From assembly GCA_030412945.1 (NCBI GenBank), contig JAUHJS010000005.1, forward strand, positions 186,001-250,000: a stretch of DNA of 64,000 nt. Reading direction: 5' to 3'. The notes under the pieces were generated by a model. The model did not search any database and was not told the DNA's origin. It saw only the letters and a list, made by a program, of their open reading frames with translations. Positions 8,421 to 17,393 of this stretch are shown here, in pieces (within the stretch, counting starts at the first letter, position 1; each line of letters opens with the position of its first letter). This DNA comes from Shiella aurantiaca. GTDB taxonomy: Bacteria; Bacteroidota; Bacteroidia; Cytophagales; Cyclobacteriaceae. Made by a program: the position numbers and the translations under genes.

Positions 8421-9555
8421 GGGCTTTTTGAAGGGTTTGAATGATTCCGGTGAACGCTTGTACACCTACCGGAATAATGGCATCGGGGAAATCATAATCG
8501 GGATTGTGCAGTGCGGGACAATCTTCCCCAGCGCCTATGCCAAACATGCAGCCCCGAAACTGATTGGTAAAAAGTCCGAAATCTTCTCCCCACTTAAAGG
8601 GATAAGGTCTTTTGTAACTATCCAAAGCTTTCTCGACACAGGCTTTTTCCACCAACTGCGCAGCTTGGGCATCGTTGGTATTGGCAAAAAAGGTTTGCGT
8701 TTCTGAAGTCTCTACCTGATTTTTTTGTGCTTTTGCCACCTCATGCACTAAGGCTTTCACATCATTTTCCAATTTGCGCAGGCGTTCATCGTCCCAGCAG
8801 CGGAGGGTAAGGTGAAGCTCGCCCGCTCCGGCTGAAATGCCATACGCCTCCTCGCCTACGCTTACATGCACCACACTGATTACGCGCATATCCACATTAG
8901 AAGGGTCGTTCAGGCTAAGGCTATCGAGTTTCTGTAAAATTTCCGCAATAGCAAAGGCCGGATTGATGCCATGTTCGGGCTCCGCAGCATGGCTGGTTTT
9001 TCCGGTAAATCGAAAAATAAGGCTATTGACCGCAGCCGTAAAGGTGCCCTCGCGGTACACCACTTGCCCCAGCGGATAGCCCGGAAGGTTATGAAAAGCA
9101 AATACCCAATCAGGACTAAGCTGAAAGCGCGAATCGGCCAATACCGCTTTAGCACCTTCCCCATTTTCCTCAGCCGGCTGAAAGAGCAGGTGCACTTTGC
9201 CGTGTAAATTCTTCTGTTGCGATAGCCACTCAGCCACGCCACAGAGCACGGCCATATGCCCATCGTGCCCGCATTTGTGGGAAACGCCCCTAGACTGAGA
9301 AGCATGCGCAAATGTGTTGATTTCTTGTATGGGCAAAGCATCGAGTTCGCAGCGCAAAAGGATTTCAGGCTCGGCCTCTTTTCCACCAAAAGTGGCCAAT
9401 ACGCCCGTTCCGCCTAGGGAGGTGATTAACTCCTGAGGGTTTAGTTTTTCTAAAAAGTGAATAATGCGCTGAGCCGTTTCACGCTCTTGACCCGATACTT
9501 CGGGATGCTGATGAAGTTCTTTGCGGAAAGCCGCCAGATGGGTAGTTGTAGACAT
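8413..9555 (-). CDS. M20 family metallo-amidohydrolase
   Basis: Zinc amidohydrolase of the M20/IAA-amino-acid hydrolase/hippurate hydrolase group, which removes acyl groups from N-acyl amino acids or small peptides. The start at 9555 (MSTTTHLAAFRKELHQHPE) fits the family, where R-x-x-L/I-H-x-x-P-E lies near the N-terminus; an upstream in-frame ATG at 9615 would add an unlikely 20 residues. Metal ligands are in HKCGHDGHMAVLCG, and the catalytic-Glu region is LFQPAEENGEGAKA. The dimerisation domain (LIFRFTGKTSHAAEPEHG) follows in the middle. Length 380, normal. It is co-transcribed with and overlaps alr, hinting at D-amino-acid or cell-wall peptide turnover (inference). Confidence 0.9.
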   Translation of the reverse strand: MSTTTHLAAFRKELHQHPEVSGQERETAQRIIHFLEKLNPQELITSLGGTGVLATFGGKEAEPEILLRCELDALPIQEINTFAHASQSRGVSHKCGHDGHMAVLCGVAEWLSQQKNLHGKVHLLFQPAEENGEGAKAVLADSRFQLSPDWVFAFHNLPGYPLGQVVYREGTFTAAVNSLIFRFTGKTSHAAEPEHGINPAFAIAEILQKLDSLSLNDPSNVDMRVISVVHVSVGEEAYGISAGAGELHLTLRCWDDERLRKLENDVKALVHEVAKAQKNQVETSETQTFFANTNDAQAAQLVEKACVEKALDSYKRPYPFKWGEDFGLFTNQFRGCMFGIGAGEDCPALHNPDYDFPDAIIPVGVQAFTGIIQTLQKAHV

Positions 9556-9678
9556 ATCTTTTGTGTTCTGGATGCGGATACACAAGCCATGGAACACCTT
9601 CATGGCCTGCAACACAGGAGAAACGGATTCTCCGAAAGATGAGGTCTAAGGTAATATTTTCCCTTTCTTTTCACAAAC

Positions 9679-10650
9679 TCAATGTATCTGAGCGGTACTT
9701 GGTGGCATATCCAGATGTTTATCAAAGTGCTGCATAATCAACTCCATCACCTCCTCTCGGTGAGCCGTTACGCCATGGTTGTCGTCATATTCATAATACT
9801 GTATCGGATAGTTTCGCGCTTGCAGCTTTTTTACCAAGGCTCGACTGTCGTTTACATCTATGTGCACATCTTGTCGTCCATGGAAGAGCAGCAAAGGGAT
9901 TTCGGGCAATGCTTCCGTCCAATAAAATACGGAACGTTCTTTAAGCACCTCCTCGGGGCGTTCGGCATATCCGGGAATCAACTCCTCAAACACTTCTTTC
10001 ATTTCCGGATGAAACTCTCTATTGGTAAGCAGATTGCTCAAGCCTCCAATAATGGCCACGGCCTTTACGTTCGGCCTTTGCTTCATCAGCTGATAGCACA
10101 TCATGCCACCCCGGCTTATCCCCAGCAAAGCTACACGCGTGGCATCTAGTCCAGGTAAACTATTGAGCGATTGAAGCAAGTAGCTCAAATCATTCACATC
10201 CTTCCCGCCAAACTCATCGGCTCCTTGGCTAGCCGAATTTCCCCGATAATTTATCGCCACCACAGAATATCCTTTTAAAGCAAACTCCGCCAAAGGATCC
10301 ATCATGGTCATTACCTTAAGCAGGCCTAAGTCGCGGTTACCGCCCCGATGGAACACAATTACAGGCGTATTTTTAGCGCCCTTAGGTTGGATAAGGAATC
10401 CGGTAATGAGCAGGCCATCGTTTTCAAACGCTATCGAGAATAAATCGAGACTTTTCATAAAATCCAGTGCTTGCTCACCTTGGTGGTCTACCAGATGGCG
10501 GGCATAGGGTGAATTCAAATAATCCACTTGCTTGTATTGGATATGATGAGAACGAAAGGGTTCCCAATCGCCTCGTCTTTCTTCCCAATCAACAGAGGAA
10601 TTACAAGAAAAAAGGAGCAGCAAAAGTGATAGTGACAGAAGGTTTTTCAT
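9679..10650 (-). CDS. Alpha/beta hydrolase lipoprotein (S9/dienelactone-hydrolase-like)
   Basis: A 323-residue predicted lipoprotein: signal sequence ending in the lipobox LLFSC with the lipidated Cys at residue 16. The mature part is an alpha/beta hydrolase. It has the oxyanion strand TPVIVFHRGGN, the nucleophile elbow LLGISRGGMM (G-x-S-x-G), an acid-loop Asp in LFHGRQDVHID and the catalytic His in DDNHGVTAHREE. It resembles acyl-peptide or prolyl-oligopeptidase catalytic domains without the propeller. It probably acts at the cell envelope on peptides or esters; the substrate is unknown. It runs in the same direction as the M20/alr pair but with a 123-base gap. Confidence 0.85.
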   Translation of the reverse strand: MKNLLSLSLLLLLFSCNSSVDWEERRGDWEPFRSHHIQYKQVDYLNSPYARHLVDHQGEQALDFMKSLDLFSIAFENDGLLITGFLIQPKGAKNTPVIVFHRGGNRDLGLLKVMTMMDPLAEFALKGYSVVAINYRGNSASQGADEFGGKDVNDLSYLLQSLNSLPGLDATRVALLGISRGGMMCYQLMKQRPNVKAVAIIGGLSNLLTNREFHPEMKEVFEELIPGYAERPEEVLKERSVFYWTEALPEIPLLLFHGRQDVHIDVNDSRALVKKLQARNYPIQYYEYDDNHGVTAHREEVMELIMQHFDKHLDMPPSTAQIH

Positions 10651-10707
10651 GGTCTTTTTGAGGCGAAGTAAAGGTCTTTTTATCCGCTCATCGACCGTTT
10701 GCAGGAA

Positions 10708-11823
10708 TCAGGACTTCTTTCCGTGCATCTTTTTGTATTCCTTGGGGGTGAGTCCGGTTACTTCTTTAAAGCATTTATTGAATACCGACTTAGAATGAAA
10801 ACCGCTTTCCAGTGCAATTCCTAGAAAGGAAAAATGGCTGTTTTCATCTTGAAGGATACGCTCACAAACCTCCTCTACGCGCAAGGTATTGATGACCTGA
10901 TAGAAACTTTGTCCCAATCCTTTGTTTAGCAAATAGCTTACCTCGCGGGCATTAAGTTCATAAGCCTCGGCTACTTCAGCTACTTGCAGTTGGGGTTGAA
11001 GGTAAAGTTTATCGCGCCTGATTTTGGCCACCAAAGCCTCTGCCCTTTCCCGTTCCTCTTCCGAAATCTGCACACCCTGAGGCAATTCCTCAGGTAAGGA
11101 AAGATACAACATCCCTTTGCTCAAGCCCTGCGTACCTATCCAATACACCACCACAGAAATAGCGATAAACAGAAGGGAAAAATCAGCAATACGCAGTTCT
11201 GTCACTTTGGCAATTGACCATACAATTAGCCAAAACAGAAAGATGCCGGCTATACTTCCCAGCAATTGCTTAAACCACTGGAGCGATCGCTCATGCACTT
11301 CCGAATACTGCTGCTTAAGCCGCTGTTCAAAGCCCGTAATCAATTGTAGCATCGCCCAACTGTAACCTATCATTTGAAGCAGCACCGTAGCCGTGAGCAC
11401 TCCTGACGCTATCACAAAAAAAGAAGAATGCGCATCTTCCCCTCGCCAAGAGGAAGGCAAAAAGCGCACCCCTTGAAAGAGTAGATGAAGGAAGAAAGGA
11501 ATAAAATGGAGCCAGGGCTTCCAGGGTTTTCCGGCTTGGGTAATAGAACGGATATACCCATAGAGTGCCGGAAAAATGGCCGTTACCGTCACCACCGAAT
11601 ATTTTAGCAGACTGGGCCAGGCATCGTCAAAAGAAGAGGTTATCAATACAATCCGCCAATTGAGCAGGGCAAAAGCCAGCATCAGCAAGGCCAAAAAGCC
11701 ATTGTGCGTCAATTGCTTAGAGGTGCGGAAAAGCATAAAAGCCATATACGCACCATAGCCTACCCCCGAGAGGATAATGGCTTCGCTTAAGGTGAAACTG
11801 GCAGATTGCATGGAATTAAACAA
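10708..11823 (-). CDS. Membrane-anchored AraC-type transcriptional regulator
   Basis: A 371-residue regulator. The N-terminal two thirds hold about seven hydrophobic segments (for example IILSGVGYGAYMAFMLF, LLMLAFALLNWRIVLI, SLLFIAISVVVYWIGTQ), the 7TM-like sensor layout common in Bacteroidota. The C-terminal 100 residues are an AraC/XylS double helix-turn-helix. The second HTH reads FLGIALESGFHSKSVFNKCF followed by the family signature KEVTGLTPKEYKK. The first part of the domain (LQVAEVAEAYELNAREVSYL) supplies HTH1. It lies immediately downstream of an AT-rich uptake cassette but has ordinary GC, so a functional link is uncertain. Confidence 0.87.
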   Translation of the reverse strand: MFNSMQSASFTLSEAIILSGVGYGAYMAFMLFRTSKQLTHNGFLALLMLAFALLNWRIVLITSSFDDAWPSLLKYSVVTVTAIFPALYGYIRSITQAGKPWKPWLHFIPFFLHLLFQGVRFLPSSWRGEDAHSSFFVIASGVLTATVLLQMIGYSWAMLQLITGFEQRLKQQYSEVHERSLQWFKQLLGSIAGIFLFWLIVWSIAKVTELRIADFSLLFIAISVVVYWIGTQGLSKGMLYLSLPEELPQGVQISEEERERAEALVAKIRRDKLYLQPQLQVAEVAEAYELNAREVSYLLNKGLGQSFYQVINTLRVEEVCERILQDENSHFSFLGIALESGFHSKSVFNKCFKEVTGLTPKEYKKMHGKKS

Positions 11824-11993
11824 AAATACTGACTCTTAAATGAAATACCATTCTACAAAATCTCTTCAACATAAGTATTACATTCTTAAAACCAGTATTT
11901 TTATTTAAAAACCAATCAAAATTCACATAAATTCTATTTTCATAAAAACGAACCCTGCAAAAAGACAGTGAACAAGCCCACCACTAATTTAAA

Positions 11994-13040
11994 TCAATAA
12001 AGACTTGGATCACTTGGTTCAAGAATGAAGGTTTGGACAGTTTCCCCTGCAAAAATCCCCAAGCCGCCATTAACATTTGAATAAATGTTGACAGGCTCTA
12101 CAAAATCATTTAAACGAGTATTCCAATATTGAATCAAGGTTTGTTTATAGGTATAATATTCCTTTGATACATTTCTTATCTGTACATGGTATCTCAAAAA
12201 GCTATTAGAACTTATGGCCATAATAAGATTTCCGTCCATGTCAGTAGTCCTAGGACTAGTTTTAGCCAATAGTTCTACCTCCAAGCTTTCCCCGTCAAAA
12301 AAACTGTCGCTGAACAAAAGGGTACCGTCCTTATGAATATCGGCCAGCGCATCTGCATCTGCCCAATCATGAATATTATACGAATTTAAAAGTGGGTTAT
12401 AACTAAATACTTGGCTAGGTGTAAAATATGCCGGCTCTCGGATAGTATCACCTTTAACATCTATGTATTCTGAGGCTTTTTGCTCCTCATATACAGTTAG
12501 TTCATAATAGTTCTCCCCTGGCTGATCGTTGATAGTAAGCCTTACAGGCAAGAAATATCCCGGGTCGGTATGCAACTCGCTATTACTTTCAAGTTCTATG
12601 AAAGACTCTGACGCAAATTTAACATTGCTACCTTGGGGCATCAAAGGCATTTTAAACGAAGCCGTAACTGATGGCAACCCTTCGGCCTTCACCTCAATTG
12701 AATATTGAATTCCTTTCTTAGGCTTGAACCCTTCCACAGATTTATAGTACTTCAGAGAGGGGTAATTATTTCCATATTCATTATAATCAACTAGTGTAAG
12801 CGGAAAAGTCCCTCCTTCATCTGAAAGAATTACAATATTGGCATTTTCAATAACGCTGGCCTCGGTTTTACCAGTAGGGGGAAGGCTTCTTGATACGTGA
12901 ACTTTAAATGCACTATCTGATTCGAGAACTCCCTTCAGAACTATTTTTGTAGGCATTGATTCTACTTCAAACTCAATATCGGACTGGCACGAAAAGCTTA
13001 ACAGTCCAATTGTAATTAATAATATTATATAATTTTTCAT
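11994..13040 (-). CDS. DUF4249 outer-membrane lipoprotein
   Basis: A 348-residue lipoprotein with signal ISFLLSF-type hydrophobic core and lipobox (LLSFSC, Cys18). The body is beta-rich and matches the DUF4249 layout: early IVLKGVLESDSAFKVHVSRS, then a carboxypeptidase-like or Ig-like region (IENANIVILSDEGGTFPL), then long beta segments. DUF4249 proteins are encoded next to TonB-dependent receptors in Bacteroidota and are thought to sit on the outer membrane as partner lipoproteins, but no ligand is known. It begins 10 bases after the receptor stop and is the last gene of the cassette. The region is AT-rich relative to its neighbours. Confidence 0.85.
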   Translation of the reverse strand: MKNYIILLITIGLLSFSCQSDIEFEVESMPTKIVLKGVLESDSAFKVHVSRSLPPTGKTEASVIENANIVILSDEGGTFPLTLVDYNEYGNNYPSLKYYKSVEGFKPKKGIQYSIEVKAEGLPSVTASFKMPLMPQGSNVKFASESFIELESNSELHTDPGYFLPVRLTINDQPGENYYELTVYEEQKASEYIDVKGDTIREPAYFTPSQVFSYNPLLNSYNIHDWADADALADIHKDGTLLFSDSFFDGESLEVELLAKTSPRTTDMDGNLIMAISSNSFLRYHVQIRNVSKEYYTYKQTLIQYWNTRLNDFVEPVNIYSNVNGGLGIFAGETVQTFILEPSDPSLY

Positions 13041-13050
13041 GTTGCACTAA

Positions 13051-15639
13051 TTAAAAGGAAAACTGATAACTAACTGATGGCAGAAAGGTGAAAATGGTAA
13101 CTTTCTTATAAGACCTACCTTCTTCTTCCGAATATTCTTTCTCTATAAAGAAGGGGTTTCGATTATTATAGATATTATAAACTGACACTACCCATGCCCT
13201 CTCTCCCCATTTCTTTTCTTTTTTCCAAATGGCATTAAAATCCATTCTGTGATAATTGGGCATTCTGTAGGCATTTCTTCCCCCATAGTAGTCAATGGAT
13301 ACACCATCAGTTTCATATCTTGCAATCGGCAAGGTTACAGCGATACCTGTTTTATAAACAAAGGCAGAACTTACTTCAAATCGACTATTTACTTTATAAT
13401 TACCAACAAATGAGATATCGTGCCTTACATCGTATCGAAAAGGATAAGGCTTACCGGAGTTGATTGAATTAAACCTTCTATTTGCATATGCTAAAGTATA
13501 GCCCAGCCAGCCATTAAGCCGCCCTTCCTTCTTTTGCAGAAAAAACTCCACACCATAGCTATCGCCCCAGCCGGCCTCTACTTTGGCTTCCCAATTTTCA
13601 GTAGGCTCTAAAAAATTTGCCCCTTCCTTATACTCTATTACTCCATCCATTTCTTTATAATATGATTCGACAGAGAACTCATAGTCTTTGTTAAGTTCAA
13701 ATGCTGCACCAAACGCGGCCTGCCAACTTTGCTGTGGCTCTATATTTTTAGTAGATGGCACCCATAAGTCAGTAGGAAGCCCAATGCCCGAGTTGGTTAA
13801 CAAATGAATGTACTGAACCATGGTAGCATATGAAGCCTTTAATGAAACAGAACTGTTAATTAAATATCTACTTGAAAATCTGGGCTGAAGACTAGGGTAT
13901 TGCCTACCATTCACCAAAAAATAGGAAGAATGTAGCCCAATGTTGGACTTAAGTCGACTACCCAGTTCAAACTCATCCTCTACATACAATTGCGCTTCAA
14001 TAGCCTTTGTGGTACTTTCCCCAAATGTCGTATCAATTTCTTGATTAGACTGAATGGATGTGGCACCTGGCGAAAACAGATGTTGTGTGATATTCGTGCC
14101 AAACTTTATCGAATGAGTATTTGATGGATTATATTCAAAATCAATTTTCGCGGCATAATCCTCAATTCCCGATTGGTATCGGTTGAGCCCATACAACTCT
14201 TTTGCATTTCCGTCTGAGGTTTCTCTATGGCTCTTACTTTTATTTACAAGAGAAAAATCGTAATTGCTGTAGGTAATGGAGGTATTTGCAAAAAGTGAGG
14301 GCGAGAATAGGTGATTCCACCTAAGAACTGCTGTTTTATTCCCCCATTTAAAACCATAATCAAAAGTATTATTATATGTGCTATTATTGATAACTACAGA
14401 GCTATTCTGCTTTGAATAGAACTCATCATTTCCTAAATAAACACTTACATATACTCTATCCTTAGGAGATAAATGATAATTTGCTTTAGCATTGAAATCA
14501 TAGAAATAATATCCGAGCTTATCCTCTCCTAAAGACCTCTTCATAAATGGTCGAGAGACTACATCTGCATAGGTTCTTCTGCCCGATACCATATACGAAC
14601 CTTTACCTTTTGCTATAGGGCCTTCTACATATAGTTTTGAGGAAATAAGACCAATAGCCCCCCCACCTTGAAACCTTTGGTTATTTCCTTCCTTCATGTT
14701 TACATTAAGTACCGAGGAAAGCCTTCCCCCATATCGTGCTGGAAAGCCTCCTTTCAAAAGTTCCACGTGATTGACCGCATCATCATTAAAAACTGAGAAA
14801 AAGCCAAACAAGTGCGATGCATTATAAACGGGCACTCCATCTAAAAGTATAAGGTTCTGATCAGGACTGCCACCCCTCACATACATTCCGCTGGTACCCT
14901 CTGTACCTGATTTAACACCGGGGAGAAGCTGCAAAGCTTTTAAAATATCTGTTTCACCGAGTAATACTGGCATAGACCGAATCAGTTCCATGGGGACATC
15001 TATAGCACTCATTTGAACTTTCTCTTGAATACTTTCTAATTTGGAAGCCGTAACGGTTACCTCATCAAGCTGCTGAGGGTACAAACTAATGTTCAATAAG
15101 GTATCGCCTATTGCATCAAAGGCTACCATTTGTGATTGATACCCCACGTAGGAATATATTAGTTGAACCTGCTCACCTGCTTTTACCTGTAAGGTATAAT
15201 GACCATAATAATTCGAAAGTGCACCTGTGGAGGATGTGGGGCAGTAGACGGTTCCACCAATGAGGTTCTCGCCCGATTGACCATCTCTTAGGTAACCATG
15301 AATAAAAACCCTACCTCCCTCTTTATCAAGCCTTTTTTTCAAAAATATAATATTCCCTTTTGTGGTATAGGAGAGGTTGAAATTATCCGATATCAGTTTA
15401 AGTATTTCTGACACTTTTAACGACTCATCGCTTAAAATGACTTTTTTCTCTAATGGTAAAATGTCGGGATTATAAGAAAAACTAAAGTCTGTTTTAGCTT
15501 CAATAGCATTTAAAACTTCTTTTAAGGTTGGCTGTAGCGTATTAAATCGTATTTCCTCACCTGTATGAGCTTCTTGCGCATGAACAACTCTGGCAAAAAC
15601 TGAAAGAAGCAAAATTAGTAAAATCGGTTTCGTTTTCAT
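13051..15639 (-). CDS. TonB-dependent receptor with STN domain (FecA-like signalling transducer)
   Basis: An 862-residue outer-membrane active transporter. After the signal peptide (LILLLLSVFARVVHAQ) come the following parts. The STN domain (TLKEVLNAIEAKTDFSFSYN onwards, residues 30-105) is the part that talks to an anti-sigma factor. A carboxypeptidase-regulatory-like beta sandwich (residues 110-190) follows. The plug contains ETDILKALQLLPGVKSGTEG and the typical YVRGGSPDQNLILLDGVPVY. The rest is the 22-strand barrel, ending in the aromatic terminal strand PSVSYQFSF, a normal outer-membrane beta signal. With the upstream FecR and ECF sigma genes it forms a substrate-induced uptake system. 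The ligand cannot be predicted; no SusD partner is present, which argues against a polysaccharide locus. Confidence 0.93.
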   Translation of the reverse strand: MKTKPILLILLLSVFARVVHAQEAHTGEEIRFNTLQPTLKEVLNAIEAKTDFSFSYNPDILPLEKKVILSDESLKVSEILKLISDNFNLSYTTKGNIIFLKKRLDKEGGRVFIHGYLRDGQSGENLIGGTVYCPTSSTGALSNYYGHYTLQVKAGEQVQLIYSYVGYQSQMVAFDAIGDTLLNISLYPQQLDEVTVTASKLESIQEKVQMSAIDVPMELIRSMPVLLGETDILKALQLLPGVKSGTEGTSGMYVRGGSPDQNLILLDGVPVYNASHLFGFFSVFNDDAVNHVELLKGGFPARYGGRLSSVLNVNMKEGNNQRFQGGGAIGLISSKLYVEGPIAKGKGSYMVSGRRTYADVVSRPFMKRSLGEDKLGYYFYDFNAKANYHLSPKDRVYVSVYLGNDEFYSKQNSSVVINNSTYNNTFDYGFKWGNKTAVLRWNHLFSPSLFANTSITYSNYDFSLVNKSKSHRETSDGNAKELYGLNRYQSGIEDYAAKIDFEYNPSNTHSIKFGTNITQHLFSPGATSIQSNQEIDTTFGESTTKAIEAQLYVEDEFELGSRLKSNIGLHSSYFLVNGRQYPSLQPRFSSRYLINSSVSLKASYATMVQYIHLLTNSGIGLPTDLWVPSTKNIEPQQSWQAAFGAAFELNKDYEFSVESYYKEMDGVIEYKEGANFLEPTENWEAKVEAGWGDSYGVEFFLQKKEGRLNGWLGYTLAYANRRFNSINSGKPYPFRYDVRHDISFVGNYKVNSRFEVSSAFVYKTGIAVTLPIARYETDGVSIDYYGGRNAYRMPNYHRMDFNAIWKKEKKWGERAWVVSVYNIYNNRNPFFIEKEYSEEEGRSYKKVTIFTFLPSVSYQFSF

Positions 15640-15721
15640 GTTTATAATTTTTAGACATAGTAGTAGTATTAAGAAGCAAATTCTACTTCTTTATGCATGG
15701 GTTTAATTATTTTTTCAGGAA

Positions 15722-16672
15722 TTAATATATCTCAAACCCTTCTGGTGAATCTCTGAAATTAAGGTCTAAGGTGAAGGTTATAACTTCTAAAGCCTCCTCC
15801 AAGGTAAGTTGCTTTAGCTCAACCGTAATTTTTTGATCATGAGCTTTTTCGGTGCTTATTGAAACTTTACGATCGTAATGTTCTGAGAGAAATTCAACAA
15901 CATATTGAATGGATTCATTTTCAAATCGAATGATACCTGTTTTCCAAGCTAATTGATTACTATTGTAACGAGAGTCAATTATAAGTTTACGATGAGTATA
16001 TTTAACACTCATCTCCTTGGATAATACTGCTCTATCATTTGCCGATTCGACCAACACTCTTCCTTCTTCAACGCTTACGTTTATTGCTGAGTCGGAATAA
16101 GCTTTTATATTAAAGGTGGTTCCTAATACCGTAGTGGTTAATGAGTGGCTTTCTATAGAAAAAGGGGCTTGTTTATTTGGCCTTACTTGAAAATACGCCT
16201 CTCCGTTTAATTTCACCTTACGCTCTTTGAGATTATAGGGTTTCATAACCTCTAACTTTGAGTTTTTATTAAGGACAACATAGGTACTATCGGGAAGCCA
16301 AACCTCTTTTGTTGCGTTGCTTGTTTCCACAATCATAAATGGTTCACTCCTAACAGCTAAATAATAGACCAACCCTAATGACATAATAAGGAAGGTTATA
16401 GACGCTGCAATTTTAAAATAAGTATTATACCAAGGGTTTATGCGATGTCCCTTATCCGATACTTTTGCCAATATCCTCTGCCAGTCTTTTTCTTTAAATT
16501 CATCAAAATTTACAACAGGAAATTGCTTGGGTTTTGCTTTATATTGCTTAAGGCTATTCAATAACGCCTGATTCTTTACAGACTGTTGCAGCCACATTTC
16601 TACTTCAGTGATTTCTTCAGCAGAACATTCCCCATGTAGGTATTTTGCGAGCAGTTCCCAGTTGGTTTTCAT
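15722..16672 (-). CDS. FecR-type anti-sigma/sigma regulator
   Basis: A 316-residue inner-membrane regulator that relays the receptor signal to the ECF sigma factor. The N-terminal cytoplasmic part (WELLAKYLHGECSAEEITEVEMWL) is typical of the sigma-binding segment. One membrane helix follows (IAASITFLIMSLGLVYYLAV, about residues 88-108). The periplasmic FecR domain contains LNGEAYFQVRPNKQAPF and TTVLGTTFNIKAYSD. The C-terminal DUF4974 module (VEFLSEHYDRKVSIS...) resembles the STN fold and should contact the receptor STN. It lies between the sigma and receptor genes with short gaps. Confidence 0.92.
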   Translation of the reverse strand: MKTNWELLAKYLHGECSAEEITEVEMWLQQSVKNQALLNSLKQYKAKPKQFPVVNFDEFKEKDWQRILAKVSDKGHRINPWYNTYFKIAASITFLIMSLGLVYYLAVRSEPFMIVETSNATKEVWLPDSTYVVLNKNSKLEVMKPYNLKERKVKLNGEAYFQVRPNKQAPFSIESHSLTTTVLGTTFNIKAYSDSAINVSVEEGRVLVESANDRAVLSKEMSVKYTHRKLIIDSRYNSNQLAWKTGIIRFENESIQYVVEFLSEHYDRKVSISTEKAHDQKITVELKQLTLEEALEVITFTLDLNFRDSPEGFEIY

Positions 16673-16723
16673 GCGAATAATTTTGGTTATTTATATGCAT
16701 GAGTAAAAAAGACCTGACTACCC

Positions 16724-17251
16724 CTAAAAGAAAAGTAAAAAAAATATTTTATCGGGGATTTGAGCTGATAAATCTTCTCTTAATCGCTTTAGTGCTATCC
16801 CCATTTGAGCCTCAACGGTTTTGGTTGAAATATTAAGCCTCTCGGCTATCAGCTTATAGCTCAACTCTTCTTCCCTACTCAATAAAAATATTTCGCGGCA
16901 CTTGGGTGGCAGCTTGGATATTGCTTTTATGATATTCTTTTCTAACTCCATAAATGAAAGCTCTTCTAGGGGCGTATCAAGAGTATGGGCTGAAAAAGTG
17001 TGATCTTGGCTAGAAACATGAACCTTGCTTTTCTTAAAATAAGCAATAGAAGAATGATAAACCGATGAATAAAGATATGCCTCGTGGCTTTGAATTGTAT
17101 GCCAATGATTTGATCTTTCCCAAAAATTCAAAAAAGCCTGCTGAACGATATCCCTAGCATCATCCTTATCTTTAACAATACGATTCGCTACATGACACAA
17201 CTTCAAATAGTTAGCATCAAATAATCTCTGAAAATAGACTGTATCCCCCAT
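16724..17251 (-). CDS. ECF RNA polymerase sigma factor (sigma-70 family, Bacteroidota FecI-like)
   Basis: A 175-residue extracytoplasmic-function sigma factor with only regions 2 and 4. Region 2 includes RIVKDKDDARDIVQQAFLNF followed by WERS. Region 4 contains LPPKCREIFLLSREEELSYK and the helix-turn-helix LIAERLNISTKTVEAQMG. It begins the ECF-FecR-receptor-DUF4249 cassette and probably directs transcription of the receptor when released by FecR. It starts at ATG 17251; the upstream 140 bases to the fhs gene are very AT-rich and no clear promoter was seen. Confidence 0.92.
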   Translation of the reverse strand: MGDTVYFQRLFDANYLKLCHVANRIVKDKDDARDIVQQAFLNFWERSNHWHTIQSHEAYLYSSVYHSSIAYFKKSKVHVSSQDHTFSAHTLDTPLEELSFMELEKNIIKAISKLPPKCREIFLLSREEELSYKLIAERLNISTKTVEAQMGIALKRLREDLSAQIPDKIFFLLFF

Positions 17252-17393
17252 CAGTTTACGGTTCTTAAAACAAGGGAATTATTGTGATACCCCAAGCTTT
17301 ACTATATAACTTAACTCTTTAATCCGGAATAATACAGAGGCACTATTCACTAGAAAAATCTCATTCTATATTTCAATTTAACTTATATTCAAC

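Noticed and set aside
8413-8465. Extended alanine racemase start at 8465
   Set aside because: The additional 15 residues overlap the M20 gene and do not fit the family N-terminus; the ATG at 8420 does.
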